DNA of 64,000 bases, from NCBI GenBank assembly GCA_029261355.1, contig JAJDBM010000049.1, forward strand, positions 1-64,000, written 5' to 3'. A program made the translations under genes and the position numbers. Of the stretch, positions 1 through 9,947 are shown one piece after another. The DNA comes from Nitrospirales bacterium (lineage in GTDB: Bacteria > Nitrospirota > Nitrospiria > Nitrospirales > UBA8639). Position 1 is the stretch's first letter. Every line of letters starts with the position of its first letter. The notes under the pieces are model-generated. The model ran no database searches and had not been told where the DNA came from. It worked only from the letters and a program-made list of their open reading frames with translations.

Positions 1-240
1 CCGCAACCGTTCGTTTTCACGGCGGAGCTGGCGGAGTTCGGCCTCTTCTGGTTTAACCTGTCCTTTGCCTGGAAACGCGGCCTCCTGATGCTGTACCGCC
101 TCCGTTTTCCATCGCCCCACGATGGTATCTCGAATGCCCAAGTCTCGGGCGACTTGCGCAATACTCTGCCCGCCTTCGGTGATCAGGCGAACCGCCTCTC
201 GCTTAAACTCTCTTGTAAAACTCCTCCGTGTTCTCCCCAT
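1..240 (-). CDS. IS3-family transposase OrfA, N-terminal part (partial)
   Basis: The frame starts at 240 and runs off the left edge, so it is 3'-truncated by the window, not by mutation. The first residues read MGRTRRSFTREFKREAVRL, the standard opening of the helix-turn-helix OrfA of IS3 elements. A helix-turn-helix follows (SIAQVARDLGIRDTIVGRW, about residues 26-44), then a Glu/Arg-rich heptad region at about 63-80 that starts the usual leucine zipper. OrfA binds the element ends and, by programmed -1 frameshift with OrfB, forms the active transposase. An intact RNase-H-like OrfB cannot be checked here. Confidence 0.85.
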   Translation of the reverse strand, partial: MGRTRRSFTREFKREAVRLITEGGQSIAQVARDLGIRDTIVGRWKTEAVQHQEAAFPGKGQVKPEEAELRQLRRENERLR

Positions 241-302
241 AGATACCTCCCAAGTATATTATCCATACTTTGTCGCGTGTCCACAAAACCTGGGGAAGAT
301 CA
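1..302 (-). mobile_element. IS3-family insertion sequence, left end (cut by window edge)
   Basis: The segment holds the first 80 codons of an IS3-type OrfA on the minus strand. Just upstream of the gene, at about 277-302, lies a terminal sequence that read on the minus strand begins TGATCTTCCCCAGG and continues into TTTTGTGGACAC. IS3 elements characteristically end in such TGA...CCCC...GGACAC inverted repeats. The rest of the element (OrfB and right end) would lie left of base 1. The family call is firm; the exact boundary at 302 is inferred from the inverted repeat alone, because the other end and any target duplication cannot be seen. Confidence 0.75.
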
Positions 303-445
303 ATTATAAACACGAAGCTCATGTTCCATCTCGACCTACAATAAAGAGGCAAACAAACGACTTGCCCACTATGCCCACATAGCGACATTCTTAAAAAATA
401 GGAATGCCCCACTGTTTAAGCAAGCCATCCTAACTTGTCACTAGT

Positions 446-583
446 ATGTGTGATCGAGAAAAAGAGGTCGTGATGACTCGTTATGGAAAACCAGCAACAG
501 TCTTGATCAACTATCTAGAATATGAACGAGTTCGCAAAAGTATTGATATCCTCATCGATGCAGATCTGATGGCACAACTCTAG
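446..583 (+). pseudogene. Remnant of a Phd/YefM-family antitoxin
   Basis: A 45-codon frame reads REKEVVMTRYGKPATVLINY in its first half. It matches the part of Phd/YefM antitoxins where the DNA-binding domain ends (VVVTRHGKPVAVL-like), followed by a short C-terminal tail. The roughly 30 residues that normally precede this block are missing, and no in-frame start upstream restores them. The piece therefore looks 5'-truncated. It lies just upstream of a decayed RelE-type toxin frame, which supports the family call. I infer no function. Confidence 0.55.
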
Positions 584-678
584 AATAGACAGAGGTTTTA
601 TGCATCGAAGAAAAAAGAACGATCTTTTCAAAATGTATTTGGAGACACTCTCGTACCTGCCTCCAAACATCAGCGCTC

Positions 679-964
679 ATGACTGCGTTTCATATTAACA
701 TTCCCCCACACGTTACTGACATCGTTCGGCAACTCTCACAAAAAATCAAACGCAGTATCAGGTAAGCGATTTGAACACTGTGCCCGAAAGCAAGTAAAGG
801 CGAAACTCTCGCAAAAGAATTAGAAGGGTTGTGGAAATTTTGTGTCAGGCAATATCTGATTGTGTATGGGATTGATCGGAAAAAAAACCATTTGTTTATT
901 CGCAGTAGGCCACCTACGTTACATGTAAGAAGAAGTAATCGAGCGAGTCAGGCAAACACCGTAG
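679..964 (+). pseudogene. Decayed RelE/ParE-type toxin
   Basis: The sequence opens with ATG and 28 codons (HINIPPHVTDIVRQLSQKIK) like the first helices of RelE-type mRNA interferases, then hits TAA at 763. After this stop, in shifted frames, come LAKELEGLWKFCVRQYLIVY and then AVGHLRYM-stop-EEVIERVRQ. These correspond to the core 'L.G.WR.RVG.YR.IY.I' strand region and the C-terminal 'VGHRREVY' motif of RelE/ParE. At least two stops or frameshifts break the gene. With the antitoxin remnant upstream it is a dead type II toxin-antitoxin module next to an IS end. Confidence 0.55.
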
Positions 965-1537
965 ACAACTAGCTCCTTCTTAACTCGCCACTCGATTCAA
1001 TCTGATCGGACAGACCTCTATCTCGCAATGACGCAATAACAGAATTCGCCCCCTTACAAAATCAACAGCCGCCTTAAGAATTCCCAACCAACTCGGTAAG
1101 TTCTGATCATTCCTGTATATGATCAAACTTGATCCCGCACCAGTTCAAGACGACGTCTATAGCCGTGGGGCTCGTCACCGATATCAATGTATGGAAAAAA
1201 CTCAGACTTCCCGTGTGCTGACCATCACTGACCATCAACCTATTATGTAAAGTCAGTCTCTCAGTAACCACGATGACACTGCCGCTACTTTCACACAGAA
1301 TCAGTACTCTTCAGGAACATTCTCTCCCATAACTATCCATTAAGAACCAGCTTTACCTAACCGAAATGTATTTCAAAGTTGGAGGTTATGAGGGAACAAC
1401 ATGGATTGATTACGTGCACCTCAAAACCTATGGATTGAAACTGTTGTTAACCATAAAGCTATACCCATAACCATTTTTGGCACTCCTTAGGGTCTAGGCT
1501 TTGAACGATTAAGCTTCAAGGGAGAAACGAATAGTCA
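965..1537. other. Gene-free stretch upstream of the porin
   Basis: I see no convincing coding frame, RNA gene or strong hairpin here. The region is A+T-rich with many stops in all frames and probably holds further decayed accessory DNA plus the promoter of the porin at 1538. The porin start is preceded by AAGGGAGAAACG at about 1518-1529, which can serve as its ribosome binding site. Confidence 0.4.
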
Positions 1538-2944
1538 ATGAATACGACTCAATATTCCATCGCCACTTGGATAGGAGGTATATGTTTATTCATTACACTA
1601 TCCTATGCCCCTGTTCTTGCGGCAACTGATCGTAGTCTTTCAGTCGACCAACGGCTTCAAAATCTTGAGGAACAACTTAAACGTGCTAAACATCATTACA
1701 AAACGGAACTCGAGGCCCTCAGGAAAGAACTCAAGTCACTCAAAAACCATGAGAACAATACAGAAAAATTCCCCCAAGATTCTTCTGATACCGTACTGTC
1801 TGAAAAAGTGGAAGAACTAGAAAGTTCGATAGAAATTCTCTCCACGGATTTAGAATCTGTGACACAAACACTTCAAGATAGAGTCAAATTAAATCTCTAT
1901 GCCACGCTAGAGTTTGAAGCGTTTCAACATTCTAAGCCAGTCTTTGACGCTCGTAACATTGAACTCTTTGCTGATGTCACCTTGAACGATAGACTCCGAG
2001 CATTCGCAGAAATCGAGTTTGAGCGAACGGCTAAGACCAGTTCTGGCACACGACAAGGTGAAGTTGAAGTTGAGCAAGGGTGGCTGGAATTCATGATCAA
2101 TGAATATGTGAAACCTCGGGCAGGAGTCATATTGGTGCCTTTCGGTCGTTTTAACCTTGAGCATTTTGATCCAGTCAGGGACCTCACGGACCGCCCCATT
2201 GCCATGCGTCGGGTTATCCCCGTGACTTGGGCAGAGGCCGGAGCTGGATTCACAGGGTCTGCTTTTTTCGGAAATGCCTTTATGGACACGATCTTTAAAA
2301 ACCTCTCCGTCGAATATCAATTTTTCGTTATGAATGGGCTGACTAACGCGATCTCAGATAAAGGTACTCGAAGTGCTAGGGGAGCATTTGGAAGTGACAA
2401 TAATGCCAATAAGGCATTCGCAGGACGAATACAGACCAATCTTATGGAAGGGGTAGAAGTCGCAGGCAGCGGATACATGGGCACCTATGATTCCAATGGA
2501 CATTCGATTTATGGTTGGAATACCGATTGGAAACTTTACTATGGCCCTGTTGAGTTCATTGGTGAATATGCTTGGTTTGATTTAGAGCAAGGCGGTTTGC
2601 AAAGTGGCAGCACGACGCTCATGGTCCCTCATCATCTGCATGGTGGTTACATTCAGGCCAATTATCACTTTTGGTTTGACGCATTAAATGACTCCTTCCT
2701 TGGTCGAGGATTTCCTTCGCCAACATTTACCGGTGTTGTGCGTTATGGACATGCTCGTATAAATGACGATAATGATACGGGAACAGGAGCCAACAGGGAA
2801 AAGCGCCTGACCCTTGGCCTAAATTACCGTCCCGTCGAAAATGTTGTCTTTAAAATGGAGTACCAATTCAATAGCACCACGAATGAGTCACTGGAACGTG
2901 GTGATAACAACGGATTCATCACCTCTGTGACCGGGGCGTTTTGA
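1538..2944 (+). CDS. Outer-membrane porin with N-terminal coiled coil, phosphate-selective-porin-like
   Basis: This 468-residue protein has a signal peptide ending near APVLA (about residue 28). A charged coiled coil follows (about 35-110, rich in EEL/KEL heptads), then a long alternating beta-barrel that ends in the outer-membrane signature Phe (VTGAF). Barrel motifs such as GRFNLEHFDPVRDLTDRP and the closing LTLGLNYRPVENVVFKMEYQF resemble OprO/OprP-type porins and their many uncharacterised relatives. The coiled coil would trimerise the protein or reach the peptidoglycan. The next gene encodes a PstS-like protein, which suggests an anion (possibly phosphate) as substrate. Substrate choice is an inference; location in the outer membrane is well supported. 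Confidence 0.75.
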   Translation: MNTTQYSIATWIGGICLFITLSYAPVLAATDRSLSVDQRLQNLEEQLKRAKHHYKTELEALRKELKSLKNHENNTEKFPQDSSDTVLSEKVEELESSIEILSTDLESVTQTLQDRVKLNLYATLEFEAFQHSKPVFDARNIELFADVTLNDRLRAFAEIEFERTAKTSSGTRQGEVEVEQGWLEFMINEYVKPRAGVILVPFGRFNLEHFDPVRDLTDRPIAMRRVIPVTWAEAGAGFTGSAFFGNAFMDTIFKNLSVEYQFFVMNGLTNAISDKGTRSARGAFGSDNNANKAFAGRIQTNLMEGVEVAGSGYMGTYDSNGHSIYGWNTDWKLYYGPVEFIGEYAWFDLEQGGLQSGSTTLMVPHHLHGGYIQANYHFWFDALNDSFLGRGFPSPTFTGVVRYGHARINDDNDTGTGANREKRLTLGLNYRPVENVVFKMEYQFNSTTNESLERGDNNGFITSVTGAF

Positions 2945-2975
2945 CGTTCGTGGTCCCATCGCATCCGTACGTGAT

Positions 2976-3431
2976 ATGAGAATGAAAATAATGATTTCGC
3001 TCATCATCATGGTTGTGTGGCTAGGCCAGTTCCCTCAAGCGCATGCCGAACCCATTGCTATCATCGTGCATCCCAGTAATCCAGTCGGAAGTTTGAGTTG
3101 GGGAGAACTAGCACGAATTTACAAAGGTCGTGATAAAAAATGGAAATCAGGCAAGCCGATCGTAGCAACCAATCGCCCGACGGACGTAGAGATTCGCAAG
3201 AAGTTTTATGCTTATGTCTTACGAGCCAAACCCACTCAACAATTTCGTCCGCCTGGGACACCCTTGCCATTTAAAACACGACGTCTGAAATCTGGAAAGG
3301 CGACAAAAAAGTTTGTATCCCGAATTCCCAATGCCATTGGCTATATCCATGTACGTGATGTCGATAAGACAGTGAAAGTGTTGAGAATGGGGGGTTATAG
3401 ACCAAGCGAGACAGAATATGAACTCAAGTAA
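2976..3431 (+). CDS. Small periplasmic PstS-like substrate-binding protein
   Basis: 151 residues with a signal peptide (cleavage near AHA, about residue 24), then IAIIVHPSNPVGSLSWGELARIYKGRD. This is the start of the PstS-like (PBP type 2) fold, where 'hPSNP..slsw.el..IY.G....W..G' is typical. The C-terminal half ends in IPNAIGYIHV, the usual 'pgaIGYv' strand. The protein is about half the length of a transporter PstS, so it is one of the short stand-alone binding proteins. No PstC/A/B permease genes are nearby. It lies 31 nt after the porin and 69 nt before a Cache-type hybrid kinase, so it may feed a signal to that sensor rather than a transporter. Ligand is inferred only. Confidence 0.75.
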   Translation: MRMKIMISLIIMVVWLGQFPQAHAEPIAIIVHPSNPVGSLSWGELARIYKGRDKKWKSGKPIVATNRPTDVEIRKKFYAYVLRAKPTQQFRPPGTPLPFKTRRLKSGKATKKFVSRIPNAIGYIHVRDVDKTVKVLRMGGYRPSETEYELK

Positions 3432-3500
3432 GATACTGATCCATCGTGATAGACAAGATTTTTTTTCCTCTACTCTTGTTCACCCCTGTCGTTCAAAAGC

Positions 3501-6500
3501 ATGATCACGCTGTTATTGAATACGCCATCTCATTCTCGAAAATTTTCGATTGAAGGAAAGTTAACATTCCTGTTCCTTCTCTTGTCTCTATTCCCACTCA
3601 CACTCGGCGTATGGGGCACTTATGAAAATGGAAAATCCGCACTGACCAGTAGCATCGGAGAGAAACTGGAAGAGCTTGCCAAACAAAGTATGGCCACGAT
3701 TGACAATGTGCTCGTTACCAGTCAGGTGGATATCAAGAATTGGGCGCTCGCCGAAGTCATGCAGGATGTGATCGTCGACGATGCTGATGGGCGTATTACT
3801 GAAACACTCATCAGGCTAAAAAATAGTTCAGATATCTATGCCTCTATTATTTGTGTCAATCAAACGGGCACCATCATCGGAGCCAGCAACCCAGAACTTC
3901 TCGGCAAGCCGGCCATGAACGCTTCATGGGTAAAAGAAGGGTTACAGAGCCGATCCACCATCGTCACCGATCGGCAGAAGCATGCGTTGTTCTCTGATAA
4001 CACCATCACGATCACCGCACCCATTTTTGCACAACATGAACCCAATACCGCCATCGGCATCTTATCTGCTCGATTAGCTTGGACAAAAATTCGCCATGCC
4101 GTCAATACCATCACGATCAACGATGCAGGACAATCGGAATCTGGGTATGCTCTGCTTATCGATAAAAACGGAGTCGTCATTGCGGCCCCAGACTATTCTC
4201 TCAATCAAACATCAGCACACGTGCAACCATTGAATACATTGAAGCAAGAATCGGTAACGGCACAAAATGCAATGACCGACAATAGTGGTTGGAAAAGTGT
4301 ATCGAACTCTCAGCACAAGAATCATCTCGTTGGATTTGCAGGATCAGAAGGGTATGGAGACTTTTCTGGGTTGGGATGGGCCGTCTTGATCATACAAGAC
4401 ACCGAAGAAGCCTTGGCACCCGTCATGACCCTTCGAAATCAAATCATCTGGTTCATCATGATCGTCATCGGACTTGTATTGGCCATAGCGTTCTTCTTAT
4501 CCAAAAAACTCAGTGTACCCATTCGGAATCTCACACACGTCGCACACCAAATTTCCAATGGGGATCTGTCGGTTTCCGTCCCTGTTACCTCCCATGATGA
4601 AATAGGAGAACTCGCCGAAGCCTTTAACCGGATGACCGCTAACCTCCGGCAATCCACACACGAATTAATCAGCGCTAAAGAAGAAGCGGAAGTTGGGGCT
4701 CGTGCAAAGTCGGAGTTTCTCGCGACCATGAGTCATGAGATTCGAACGCCCATGAATGGCGTCATCGGCATGACAGGGCTTCTACTCGAAACAACCCTCG
4801 CGAGCGATCAACGATACTACACCGAAACGGTTCGTAATTCAGGGAATGCCTTGCTGACGATCATCAATGATATTTTAGATTTCTCGAAGATTGAAGCAGG
4901 TAAACTTGAAATAGAGATTATTGATTTCGACTTACGTCATGCCGTAGAAGAAACGTTAGAACTCATGGCCGAACGGGCCAGTCAAAAACGCGTGGAATTA
5001 GTCGGCAATGTCTTTCCAGATGTGTATTCATCCGTCAAGGGAGACCCGGGACGCTTCCGGCAAGTATTATTAAACCTCATTGGAAATGCCGTAAAATTTA
5101 CTGATTCAGGAGAGGTCAGTGTCCAAATTCTTCGATTGAACGAAACTGAAAATCACATCGACATTCACGTACAAGTGTCAGACACGGGTGTTGGCATTGC
5201 ACCAGAGGTCAAAGAACGTATATTTGAATCATTTAATCAAGCCGATAATTCGACCACCCGGAAATATGGAGGAACAGGACTTGGGCTAGCGATTTCTAAA
5301 CGTATCGTAGAATTAATGAATGGACAGATAGGCGTCACCAGCGAATTAGGCAAGGGCAGTCAGTTCTGGTTTACGCTTTCGTTAGAGAAACAACCCGTAC
5401 AGACCATACTCTCTTCCTTGTCTAATGTTTCCACGTTAGAAGGACTTCGTATTTGTTGCGTCGATGATAATGACACCAATCGACATTTATTGGCCCAATA
5501 TGCTGAAGATTGGGGCATGCGTCCCACCTGCGCCTCGTCCGGAATCGAAGCCTTAGCCGTTCTCCATGGGAGTGTTAGCAGAGGAAAACCTTTTGACCTT
5601 GCCATTCTCGACATGCACATGCCAGGCATGGACGGATTGGAATTAGCTCAAGCTATTAAAGCTGATCTAGCCATCAAACATATTCGCCTTGTCCTTCTGA
5701 CCTCTTTAGGAAGAAAAGGGGATGCCGGCAAGGCTCAACAAGCAGGATTCCACGCCTATCTCACTAAACCAATACGAAAGGACCACTTAGAACGTGGGTT
5801 AATTTCGGTCATGTCAGACAGCCAAGAAGGAGCAGCCAATCATCCTGAAATATTGATCACTCGGCATGCACTGATGGAAACCACACAACCACAACAGTCT
5901 GCACGTATTTTGATCGCTGATGACCATGTCGTCAATCAGCAATTGGCGTCATTGTTATTACAACGGCTTGGCCATCACGTTGAAGTAGTGTGCAATGGGA
6001 AGGACGCCGTCGACGTTATTGAAAAAACACCATTCGACTTGGTGCTCATGGATTGCCAAATGCCAGAAATGGATGGGTTTGAAGCAACTAGGATAATCCG
6101 TGAAAAAGAAAACGAAAAACGCAACATGATAGAAATCAAAAACGAAGGAAGTTTGCTAAAGGGAAACGACAAAAATAACGAAGACGAGCGACGAGATACG
6201 AGCGACGAGATACGCAGTACACATCGCATGCCGATTATTGCTGTAACCGCAAATGCCATGACAGGGGATCGTGAAAAATGTCTTGCCGCTGGAATGGATG
6301 ACTATCTGGCTAAACCGATCAATCAAGGTAAATTACGTGATATTCTCTTGCGCTGGCTCCCCGTGACGGACGACCAAATAACAAGTCAAGAAGGCTCTTC
6401 TCAGCCAGACGCACCATCTCAACCGACAGATGCAAACGAGAAGGCTTTCAATACTCCTGCAATAGACCAAGAGGCCTTGACTGAACTACGAGTTTTAGGC

Positions 6501-6800
6501 GGAAATGAATTTGTGGTCAAGATGATCACACAATTTGTCGAAGATGCCTCGGCCTGCGTCTTAGCCATTCAAGAAGCCATCTCCACGGACAATCGAGAAG
6601 GACTGAGATCTCAAGCTCATGGCCTCAAAGGTATTTGCAAAAACCTCGGGATTCACGAGTTGGCAAATTTATCTTATCAACTCGAACAACAAGGGAAGCA
6701 TACCTCTCTCGAAACATTACAGAGAGAATTTTCAAGAATGGAACATGAACTGGAGCAGGTCAAGAAATCACTGGAGCAGGAATTAAGCATAACCCGCTAG
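3501..6800 (+). CDS. Cache-HAMP hybrid histidine kinase with two receivers and HPt
   Basis: This 1099-residue inner-membrane phosphorelay protein has these parts in order: TM1 (about 20-40), a periplasmic double-Cache-like sensor (about 45-300), TM2 (about 312-334), HAMP (about 335-388), HisKA with [10 protein letters not shown] (phospho-His about 412), and HATPase (N-box NLIGNAVKF about 525, DTGVGI about 560, [12 protein letters not shown] about 590). Two receivers follow ([10 protein letters not shown] about 703; [13 protein letters not shown] about 850), then an HPt domain ([14 protein letters not shown], about 1040). It is a complete BarA-like four-step relay. The second receiver contains an unusual Glu/Asn/Lys-rich insertion (about 868-910) between its phosphorylated Asp strand and the IIAVTANAM strand. 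Position after the porin and PstS-like gene suggests the kinase senses the same solute; the output regulator is not in the window. Confidence 0.92.
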   Translation: MITLLLNTPSHSRKFSIEGKLTFLFLLLSLFPLTLGVWGTYENGKSALTSSIGEKLEELAKQSMATIDNVLVTSQVDIKNWALAEVMQDVIVDDADGRITETLIRLKNSSDIYASIICVNQTGTIIGASNPELLGKPAMNASWVKEGLQSRSTIVTDRQKHALFSDNTITITAPIFAQHEPNTAIGILSARLAWTKIRHAVNTITINDAGQSESGYALLIDKNGVVIAAPDYSLNQTSAHVQPLNTLKQESVTAQNAMTDNSGWKSVSNSQHKNHLVGFAGSEGYGDFSGLGWAVLIIQDTEEALAPVMTLRNQIIWFIMIVIGLVLAIAFFLSKKLSVPIRNLTHVAHQISNGDLSVSVPVTSHDEIGELAEAFNRMTANLRQSTHELISAKEEAEVGARAKSEFLATMSHEIRTPMNGVIGMTGLLLETTLASDQRYYTETVRNSGNALLTIINDILDFSKIEAGKLEIEIIDFDLRHAVEETLELMAERASQKRVELVGNVFPDVYSSVKGDPGRFRQVLLNLIGNAVKFTDSGEVSVQILRLNETENHIDIHVQVSDTGVGIAPEVKERIFESFNQADNSTTRKYGGTGLGLAISKRIVELMNGQIGVTSELGKGSQFWFTLSLEKQPVQTILSSLSNVSTLEGLRICCVDDNDTNRHLLAQYAEDWGMRPTCASSGIEALAVLHGSVSRGKPFDLAILDMHMPGMDGLELAQAIKADLAIKHIRLVLLTSLGRKGDAGKAQQAGFHAYLTKPIRKDHLERGLISVMSDSQEGAANHPEILITRHALMETTQPQQSARILIADDHVVNQQLASLLLQRLGHHVEVVCNGKDAVDVIEKTPFDLVLMDCQMPEMDGFEATRIIREKENEKRNMIEIKNEGSLLKGNDKNNEDERRDTSDEIRSTHRMPIIAVTANAMTGDREKCLAAGMDDYLAKPINQGKLRDILLRWLPVTDDQITSQEGSSQPDAPSQPTDANEKAFNTPAIDQEALTELRVLGGNEFVVKMITQFVEDASACVLAIQEAISTDNREGLRSQAHGLKGICKNLGIHELANLSYQLEQQGKHTSLETLQREFSRMEHELEQVKKSLEQELSITR
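6184..6211 (+). repeat. 14-bp tandem duplication inside the hybrid kinase gene
   Basis: The 14-mer ACGAGCGACGAGAT occurs twice head to tail (6184-6197 and 6198-6211). It encodes part of the hydrophilic insertion in the second receiver domain. Fourteen is not a multiple of three, so a clean gain or loss of one unit would shift the frame of the HPt domain downstream. Confidence 0.85.
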
Positions 6801-6874
6801 CTGTTATGGTGAAGGCCCACTTCATGTGCACGCACAGACTCAAGAGTTGGATTTGAAATACCGACAGAGGAGAT

Positions 6875-7750
6875 ATGACTACACCAACGACTATTTCGAC
6901 TGAACAGGAAATACTCGAAGAGCTCCGCGCGACTCTTCTCAATCAACTCGAGCAAGGCAAGCTAGATCTTCCTCTCTTGCCGCAGGTGGCCAATCAAGTC
7001 TTGATGGTGGCTGATGATCCAAACTCCGACTCCTCGAAGTTGTCATCCTTAATTCAACAAGACCAGGCGTTAGCAGCCCAAATTTTACGAATCGCCAATT
7101 CTCCTGCATATATGCCTCGATCACCTATAGTGTCCTTACAACAAGCCATTGCCTGGTTAGGATTAAATATGCTCTCCGGCATTGCCTTTTCCGTGTCGGT
7201 TCAATCTGGGGTCTTCAACGTCAAAGGCTTCGAAAAAGAAGTCAAAGGACTGTGGCGTCATGCCATGACAACCGGTCTTTTTGGAAAAGAAATCGCTCGA
7301 AAAATCAGGCATAACGTCGAAAATGCTTTTCTCTGCGGCTTACTCCATGGCATTGGAAAACCCGTCATTCTCCATACGATTCTCAACTTACGCACGACTT
7401 CGGAAACGAAACCCACTTGGTCTGTCATCGAGCAATTGATGAATGAATACCATGTGCAGGTTGGTAAAAAACTGGCTGAATCGTGGAAACTTCCTGACCC
7501 TGTTCAGGAAACTATCCTCATGTATCAAGATCACATGTATGCACAAGCTACCTCTCCGACTAAAGGCGCAATGATTACCTGTTTGGCTACTCATATGGCT
7601 TCTTTTCAGCTAGATCCTTCTTCTATTGAGGAAGACGTCCTTCGTACCTTACCCGTCGTGCAGGATCTAAACTTTTACCCTGAAGACATGGATGCCCTGA
7701 TGGAATTACAAGACACTATTCGTTCAAGCGTGGAATGTATGATCTTATGA
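6875..7750 (+). CDS. HDOD domain protein
   Basis: 291 residues. The HDOD domain covers about residues 20-225. LPLLPQVANQVLMVADDP opens it, the conserved QDQALAAQILRIANSPAY and LQQAIAWLGLN helices follow, and the degenerate HD region reads LCGLLHGIGKPVILH. HDOD proteins resemble HD phosphohydrolases but usually lack the full metal site. They act as scaffolds in signalling, often beside kinases and c-di-GMP proteins. It starts 74 nt after the hybrid kinase with GAGGAG at 6868 as ribosome binding site. It overlaps sthA by ATGA, so kinase, HDOD and transhydrogenase look co-transcribed. Its partner is unknown. Confidence 0.88.
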   Translation: MTTPTTISTEQEILEELRATLLNQLEQGKLDLPLLPQVANQVLMVADDPNSDSSKLSSLIQQDQALAAQILRIANSPAYMPRSPIVSLQQAIAWLGLNMLSGIAFSVSVQSGVFNVKGFEKEVKGLWRHAMTTGLFGKEIARKIRHNVENAFLCGLLHGIGKPVILHTILNLRTTSETKPTWSVIEQLMNEYHVQVGKKLAESWKLPDPVQETILMYQDHMYAQATSPTKGAMITCLATHMASFQLDPSSIEEDVLRTLPVVQDLNFYPEDMDALMELQDTIRSSVECMIL

Positions 7751-9141
7751 GCAACGACACACAATACGATATCGTCGTAATTGGCAGTGGGCCATCTGGC
7801 CAAAAAGCGGCTATTCAGGGAGCGAAGGCTGGAAAACGTGTCGCTCTCATAGAACAAAACCGAGAAGTCGGTGGATCCTGTGTGTATCAAGGAACCATCC
7901 CAAGTAAAACACTGCGAGAGAGCGCCTTACAAATCGTGCGATTTCAACGCACAACAGAAGTCTTCGAATTCAAATTGAGGGATGATATTAAAATCGCCAG
8001 CCTCATGAAACGGCTTGATCAAGTTGTCAAAGCTCATGGCCAATTCATGAAAGAGCAAATTGGACGAAATAATATTGATCTCTTTCACGGTCGCGCCAAA
8101 TTCTTGTCTAATCGAGAAGTACAGATTAACGGAATTGATGGCAAACCCTTGACCCTCTCCGCAAAATTCGTCGTGATAGGAACAGGGTCAAGCCCTCGAG
8201 TCCCTGATAATATTCCTGTGGATCATGAACACATTTTGGACAGCGATTCCATTCTTTCACTCGTCTACCTTCCCAAATCATTAACTGTATTGGGCGGAGG
8301 AGTCATCGCGAGTGAATATGCCTCAATTTTTGCGCTGCTTGGCGTTCAAGTCACGATGATTGACACGTCAGATCGCCCGCTGCGATTTCTTGACAAGGAA
8401 CTCACCGATGAATTTTGTGGTGCATTTGAAGAAAGCGGGGGGAAATATCAGGGCGAACAAAAAATAAAAGAGGCCCATTGGGATGGTTATTCGAAAGTCA
8501 TCACGACTCTTGAAAATGGAGACAAGATCGAAAGCGAAAAACTATTGGTTGCATTGGGACGAATTGCTAACATTAAAGGATTGAATATCGAAGCAGCTGG
8601 GCTCACCCCTACATCGCGTGGGCTCATCCCAGTTAATGACGAATGCCAAACGACCGTTCCTCACATCTACGCCGTCGGAGACGTCATTGGACCGCCATCG
8701 CTCGCCTCCTGTTCAATGGAACAAGGACGACGAGCAACCTGTCACGCCTTAGGCTTGGACCCCGGTGGAAACCCCGAAAATACCCCGATGGGTATCTACA
8801 CCATCCCTGAAATGTCGAGTGTTGGATTAAGTGAACAAGAAGTCATAGAAAAATTCGGTGGGGCGATTGTCGGACGGTCTAAGTTTAATGAAATTGCTAG
8901 AGGACAGATTTCTGGAATGACAATCGGTTTGTTAAAGATGATAGCCGATCCCAAAGGCGAAAAATTGCTCGGTGTACATATTGTTGGAGAGGGCGCCACT
9001 GAACTGATTCACATTGGCCAAATGGGCTTACTCAATAACGTTAAAATAGATAGCTTTGTTGAAAATATTTTCAACTTCCCCACTCTTGCCGAAGCTTATC
9101 GGGTCGCCGCCCTCGACATCACAAAAAAACGCCGTCGATAA
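7747..9141 (+). CDS. sthA: Si-specific NAD(P)+ transhydrogenase (soluble)
   Basis: About 464 residues of the pyridine nucleotide-disulfide oxidoreductase fold. The FAD-binding VIGSGPSGQKAA is near residue 10, and the NAD(P)-binding VLGGGVIASEYASIF is mid-protein. The dimerisation domain is at the C-terminus (MGIYTIPEMSSVGLSE onward). Where disulfide reductases carry CxxxxC, this protein reads GGSCVYQGTIPSK: the second cysteine is Thr, as in SthA, so it cannot cycle a disulfide. SthA moves reducing equivalents between NADPH and NAD in the cytoplasm. I chose the ATG at 7747 because it overlaps the HDOD stop as ATGA; an in-frame ATG at 7735 would add four residues. Placement behind a sensor kinase is unusual for a metabolic gene. 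Confidence 0.9.
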   Translation: MSNDTQYDIVVIGSGPSGQKAAIQGAKAGKRVALIEQNREVGGSCVYQGTIPSKTLRESALQIVRFQRTTEVFEFKLRDDIKIASLMKRLDQVVKAHGQFMKEQIGRNNIDLFHGRAKFLSNREVQINGIDGKPLTLSAKFVVIGTGSSPRVPDNIPVDHEHILDSDSILSLVYLPKSLTVLGGGVIASEYASIFALLGVQVTMIDTSDRPLRFLDKELTDEFCGAFEESGGKYQGEQKIKEAHWDGYSKVITTLENGDKIESEKLLVALGRIANIKGLNIEAAGLTPTSRGLIPVNDECQTTVPHIYAVGDVIGPPSLASCSMEQGRRATCHALGLDPGGNPENTPMGIYTIPEMSSVGLSEQEVIEKFGGAIVGRSKFNEIARGQISGMTIGLLKMIADPKGEKLLGVHIVGEGATELIHIGQMGLLNNVKIDSFVENIFNFPTLAEAYRVAALDITKKRRR

Positions 9142-9254
9142 GTTCGCATATTCAACAGATCGATCCCCCTTAACCTCCTGCATATAAACACCGCTCGGGC
9201 ATGCGGTTACCCAAGAAACGGTTTCCACAATATCGAGTTTGTCGACAGGTTCCT

Positions 9255-9947
9255 TTAATGCAGAACTGCTCCTGCGTCACGCCTTGCTCGAAACGAGAGA
9301 AGCCATTGCCTTCGCAGCAGCAACCCCACCAAACCCAAGAGCATCAGAGAGAACGTATTCGGATCAGGAACCAGCGTCGTGGTGACATTGGCGATTCCAC
9401 GCGAGGTGAGACTCAAGGTTTCACCTGACCCGGCAGTCACCTGCAAAGGTATCCCTGAGGGAGGAACTTCACTCGCGCCAAGATCCATAAACCTCAACGT
9501 GTCCATCCCAACACTGACTCCTTGAAAACTCAGAGTTGCTACAGACACAAATTCTCCCTGCAACGACGACAAAGAAAATTCATCGAGAAATGAAATTTCA
9601 GAAAAATTGATAATTTCCGCAATTGGAGAAAGTGGGAAAGCTTGAAAATGGGTCATTGCTTCAAGCAATGCCGGGTCCCCAAGACCAAGTCCAAAGATTA
9701 CTTCGTTCAACTGAAGTTCGGAGGGGTTGAACTGAACATTCAGGTCAAAAGAACCAATGGTTTCACTACCAAGCTCCGAGACCACGACATCAACCATCAC
9801 AGATTGTCCAAGCTCAACCGTTGGTGAACTCGGATTGAATCCAAGCGTCCCTGCGAATGCTGGTGACACAACCAGCAGCATACTGCAACTGAGAAACACC
9901 AACACCAAACACCAAGATATACTGTCCTGGAGTCGATCCTTCGTCAT
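9255..9947 (-). CDS. Cohesin-like PEP-CTERM exported protein
   Basis: The start at 9947 is set by an ideal GGAGGA six bases upstream; longer upstream reading is not needed. The 230-residue product has a signal peptide (ending near SPAFAG). A cohesin-like beta-sandwich follows: GFNPSSPTVELGQSVMVDV, then SFDLNVQFNPSELQL and a VSVATLSFQG strand. The C-terminus is a PEP-CTERM-type signal (VPDPNTFSLMLLGLVGLLLRRQW), here with PDP in place of PEP and an Arg pair after the hydrophobic helix. PEP-CTERM proteins are processed by exosortase and placed at the cell surface or in extracellular matrix. The gene follows the dockerin-bearing RCC1 protein on the same strand after 112 nt, so the two may bind each other. 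Confidence 0.82.
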   Translation of the reverse strand: MTKDRLQDSISWCLVLVFLSCSMLLVVSPAFAGTLGFNPSSPTVELGQSVMVDVVVSELGSETIGSFDLNVQFNPSELQLNEVIFGLGLGDPALLEAMTHFQAFPLSPIAEIINFSEISFLDEFSLSSLQGEFVSVATLSFQGVSVGMDTLRFMDLGASEVPPSGIPLQVTAGSGETLSLTSRGIANVTTTLVPDPNTFSLMLLGLVGLLLRRQWLLSFRARRDAGAVLH

